From Clostridium gelidum (lineage in GTDB: Bacteria; Bacillota; Clostridia; Clostridiales; Clostridiaceae): DNA of 64,000 bases. The position numbers and the translations under genes are program-made. Each line of letters starts with the position of its first letter. The first letter of the stretch is position 1. Below the pieces are notes generated by a model that was not told the origin of the DNA, searched no databases, and saw only the letters and a program-made list of their open reading frames with translations. Where the stretch lies: positions 2,141,001 through 2,205,000 of the forward strand of contig NZ_AP024849.1 in NCBI RefSeq assembly GCF_019977655.1, in the 5' to 3' direction. This document shows, one piece after another, positions 62,767 through 64,000 of the stretch.

Positions 62767-62895
62767 TGTAATCTTAAAATCAATTAGAATTATAATCCAT
62801 AATTTTCTTTTATATAAACAATTTGCAATTTACTGCAATTTATTGTATTATATAACGATATGTGCCAAACAATTTTTGAAGGGTGGAATATTTAA

Positions 62896-63945
62896 TTGTC
62901 GAATTTACAAAATTATAACAATACTAATCTTTCTGAAAATCAAAACTTAGAATTTAAAGTCAATAAAAATGAAAGTAAGAAAGGTTTTATCTTCATATTT
63001 TCTATAGTGCTTTTTGCACTTGGTCTTTTATTATCATGCCTTAAAGCATTTATTAATTTCAGAGATAAGTCCTACTACGTTAATACACCTTACGCTTCAG
63101 GCTATGCTACCACTACTATTGTAATTAGCCTAGTCATTATAGCAACTTTATTTTTATTATCAACTCGAGTTTTTAATAAAAAGGGACTCATTTTAATATT
63201 TTCTATAATTTATCTTCTAGGTTCTTTTTCATTAACTGGAGCTACTATCGCCGAAAATTCTTTAAAGGAAAATAAGTTGAATAAAGCTGCAAAGGATAAA
63301 TTTATCACCATGTGTAACAATGTGGTAAACGAAAAAGAGAATAATGAAGAAAGCTTTGACAAAACAGTATATGGACATATGACTCCGTTTTTATATTTAA
63401 CAAACGATTATTTTATAAAATTTCAAAAGCATTCAAATGATATATCTAAAAATATTGATTCACTTGAACTTCATAGCATATTAAGTTCAAGTGCTCTAGG
63501 CAGCACTGAAGAAATCAATAATTCAAAGAAAAAAATAGCTGATTGCAGAAAAATTTTTGACAAACATGAAACCGAATATAATGATCTTATCGTGAATTTT
63601 GCCACCAGTGCTTCAACACTAGAATTACCAAAATCATTTAAGAGCGGTATGTTAGAAGGTTTTAAGAAATCACAAAATGATACTCGCGATAAGTTAAATA
63701 ATTACTTAAAAGTTGAAAGAGATATTTTGGATAACATTGATAATATAATGGATTTTATGCTTTCCATTCAAGGAAAATACACAGTAAAAAATGACAAAAT
63801 TCTATTTGAAACTGAAGCTGATCTCAATAAATATAATGGATATATTAAAGAGCTTCAAACACTTGCTCAGAAAGAAACTGACTTAAAAAAGAACATGTAT
63901 GACGGCCTAAAGCTTAAACTTAATGAATTTAATAACAACAAGTAA
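62896..63945 (+). CDS. Unknown membrane protein with helical C-terminal domain
   Basis: The start is a TTG at 62896 after GGGTGG. The 349-residue protein has an Asn-rich N-terminus, three hydrophobic helices at about 30-52, 70-92 and 97-120, and a long polar helical domain (130-349) of likely coiled-coil character with no enzymatic motif. The topology suggests a membrane anchor with an outside or cytoplasmic helical stalk, as in some sensing or cell-envelope proteins. I do not recognise the family. No partner gene is visible before the window end. Confidence 0.65.
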   Translation: MSNLQNYNNTNLSENQNLEFKVNKNESKKGFIFIFSIVLFALGLLLSCLKAFINFRDKSYYVNTPYASGYATTTIVISLVIIATLFLLSTRVFNKKGLILIFSIIYLLGSFSLTGATIAENSLKENKLNKAAKDKFITMCNNVVNEKENNEESFDKTVYGHMTPFLYLTNDYFIKFQKHSNDISKNIDSLELHSILSSSALGSTEEINNSKKKIADCRKIFDKHETEYNDLIVNFATSASTLELPKSFKSGMLEGFKKSQNDTRDKLNNYLKVERDILDNIDNIMDFMLSIQGKYTVKNDKILFETEADLNKYNGYIKELQTLAQKETDLKKNMYDGLKLKLNEFNNNK

Positions 63946-64000
63946 ACTTCACGCACAAAAAATCTATCAGATAAACTAAAATGACTCGCAAATCAAAAAT

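Overview
The window is AT-rich, low-GC Gram-positive DNA. ATG, TTG and GTG starts follow AGGAGG-type ribosome-binding sites, and many hairpin-plus-T terminators are visible. The gene content (EFR1-type ferredoxin protein, GH25 endolysin, many Rpn nucleases, c-di-GMP enzymes) suggests a solventogenic or soil Clostridium. Most of the window, about 7.8-55 kb, reads as a chromosomal defence island with ordinary genes at each side. No tRNA, rRNA or CRISPR array was seen.

Layout. 0-7.5 kb: the end of a superoxide dismutase gene, a TPR membrane protein, phage-lysis remnants with a truncated GH25 lysozyme, a ribbon-helix-helix (RHH) type protein beside two arrays of short tandem repeats, a Uma2-family nuclease, a broken Rpn nuclease gene, and an EFR1 protein plus an M23 peptidase bracketed by a 200-bp direct repeat. 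7.9-10.7 kb: a PLD-nuclease/SF2-helicase overlapping a MazG-like pyrophosphohydrolase. 11-14.6 kb: a three-component ABC system (ABC-3C). 14.9-16.3 kb: Kiwa (kwaA, kwaB). 16.7-18.5 kb: a stand-alone HNH protein. 18.8-22.4 kb: a Septu-like ATPase plus HNH pair. 22.5-23.6 kb: an IS3-type relic and a DUF262 relic. 24-28.5 kb: an OLD-family ATPase/TOPRIM nuclease and a large metallo-beta-lactamase-fold protein. 28.7-30.4 kb: an IS231-like (IS4 family) element with an interrupted transposase. 30.7-37.1 kb: Wadjet (jetABCD). 37.3-42 kb: a McrBC-like operon with a DUF2357/DUF524-type nuclease. 42-43.2 kb: a frameshifted Rpn gene. 43.6-49.4 kb: two small unknown genes, then a MazG-like enzyme, a PD-(D/E)XK/DUF2075 helicase and two further PD-(D/E)XK proteins. 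50-55.3 kb: two unknown proteins, an Rpn protein and an AbaSI-like modification-dependent endonuclease. 55.8-64 kb: an intact Rpn gene, two c-di-GMP enzymes on the minus strand, relics, and a membrane protein.

How the genes work together. The complete modules cover several layers: membrane-linked sensing (Kiwa), plasmid cleavage (Wadjet), cleavage of modified DNA (McrBC-like, AbaSI-like), ATPase-nuclease systems (Septu-like, OLD, ABC-3C), and two separate pairings of a nuclease-helicase fusion with a MazG-type nucleotide pyrophosphohydrolase. The MazG pairings are the best candidates here for a poorly described system.

The space between modules is not random. A family of about ten non-coding palindromic repeats, four Rpn-type genes or remnants with shared leaders and tails, RAYT (REP-associated transposase) remnants and gene-end ghosts (DUF2357, DUF2075, DUF262) lie at the module borders. 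The island appears to have been assembled and reshuffled by recombination at these repeats; that history is inference. Family names come from reading protein motifs by eye; no search was run.
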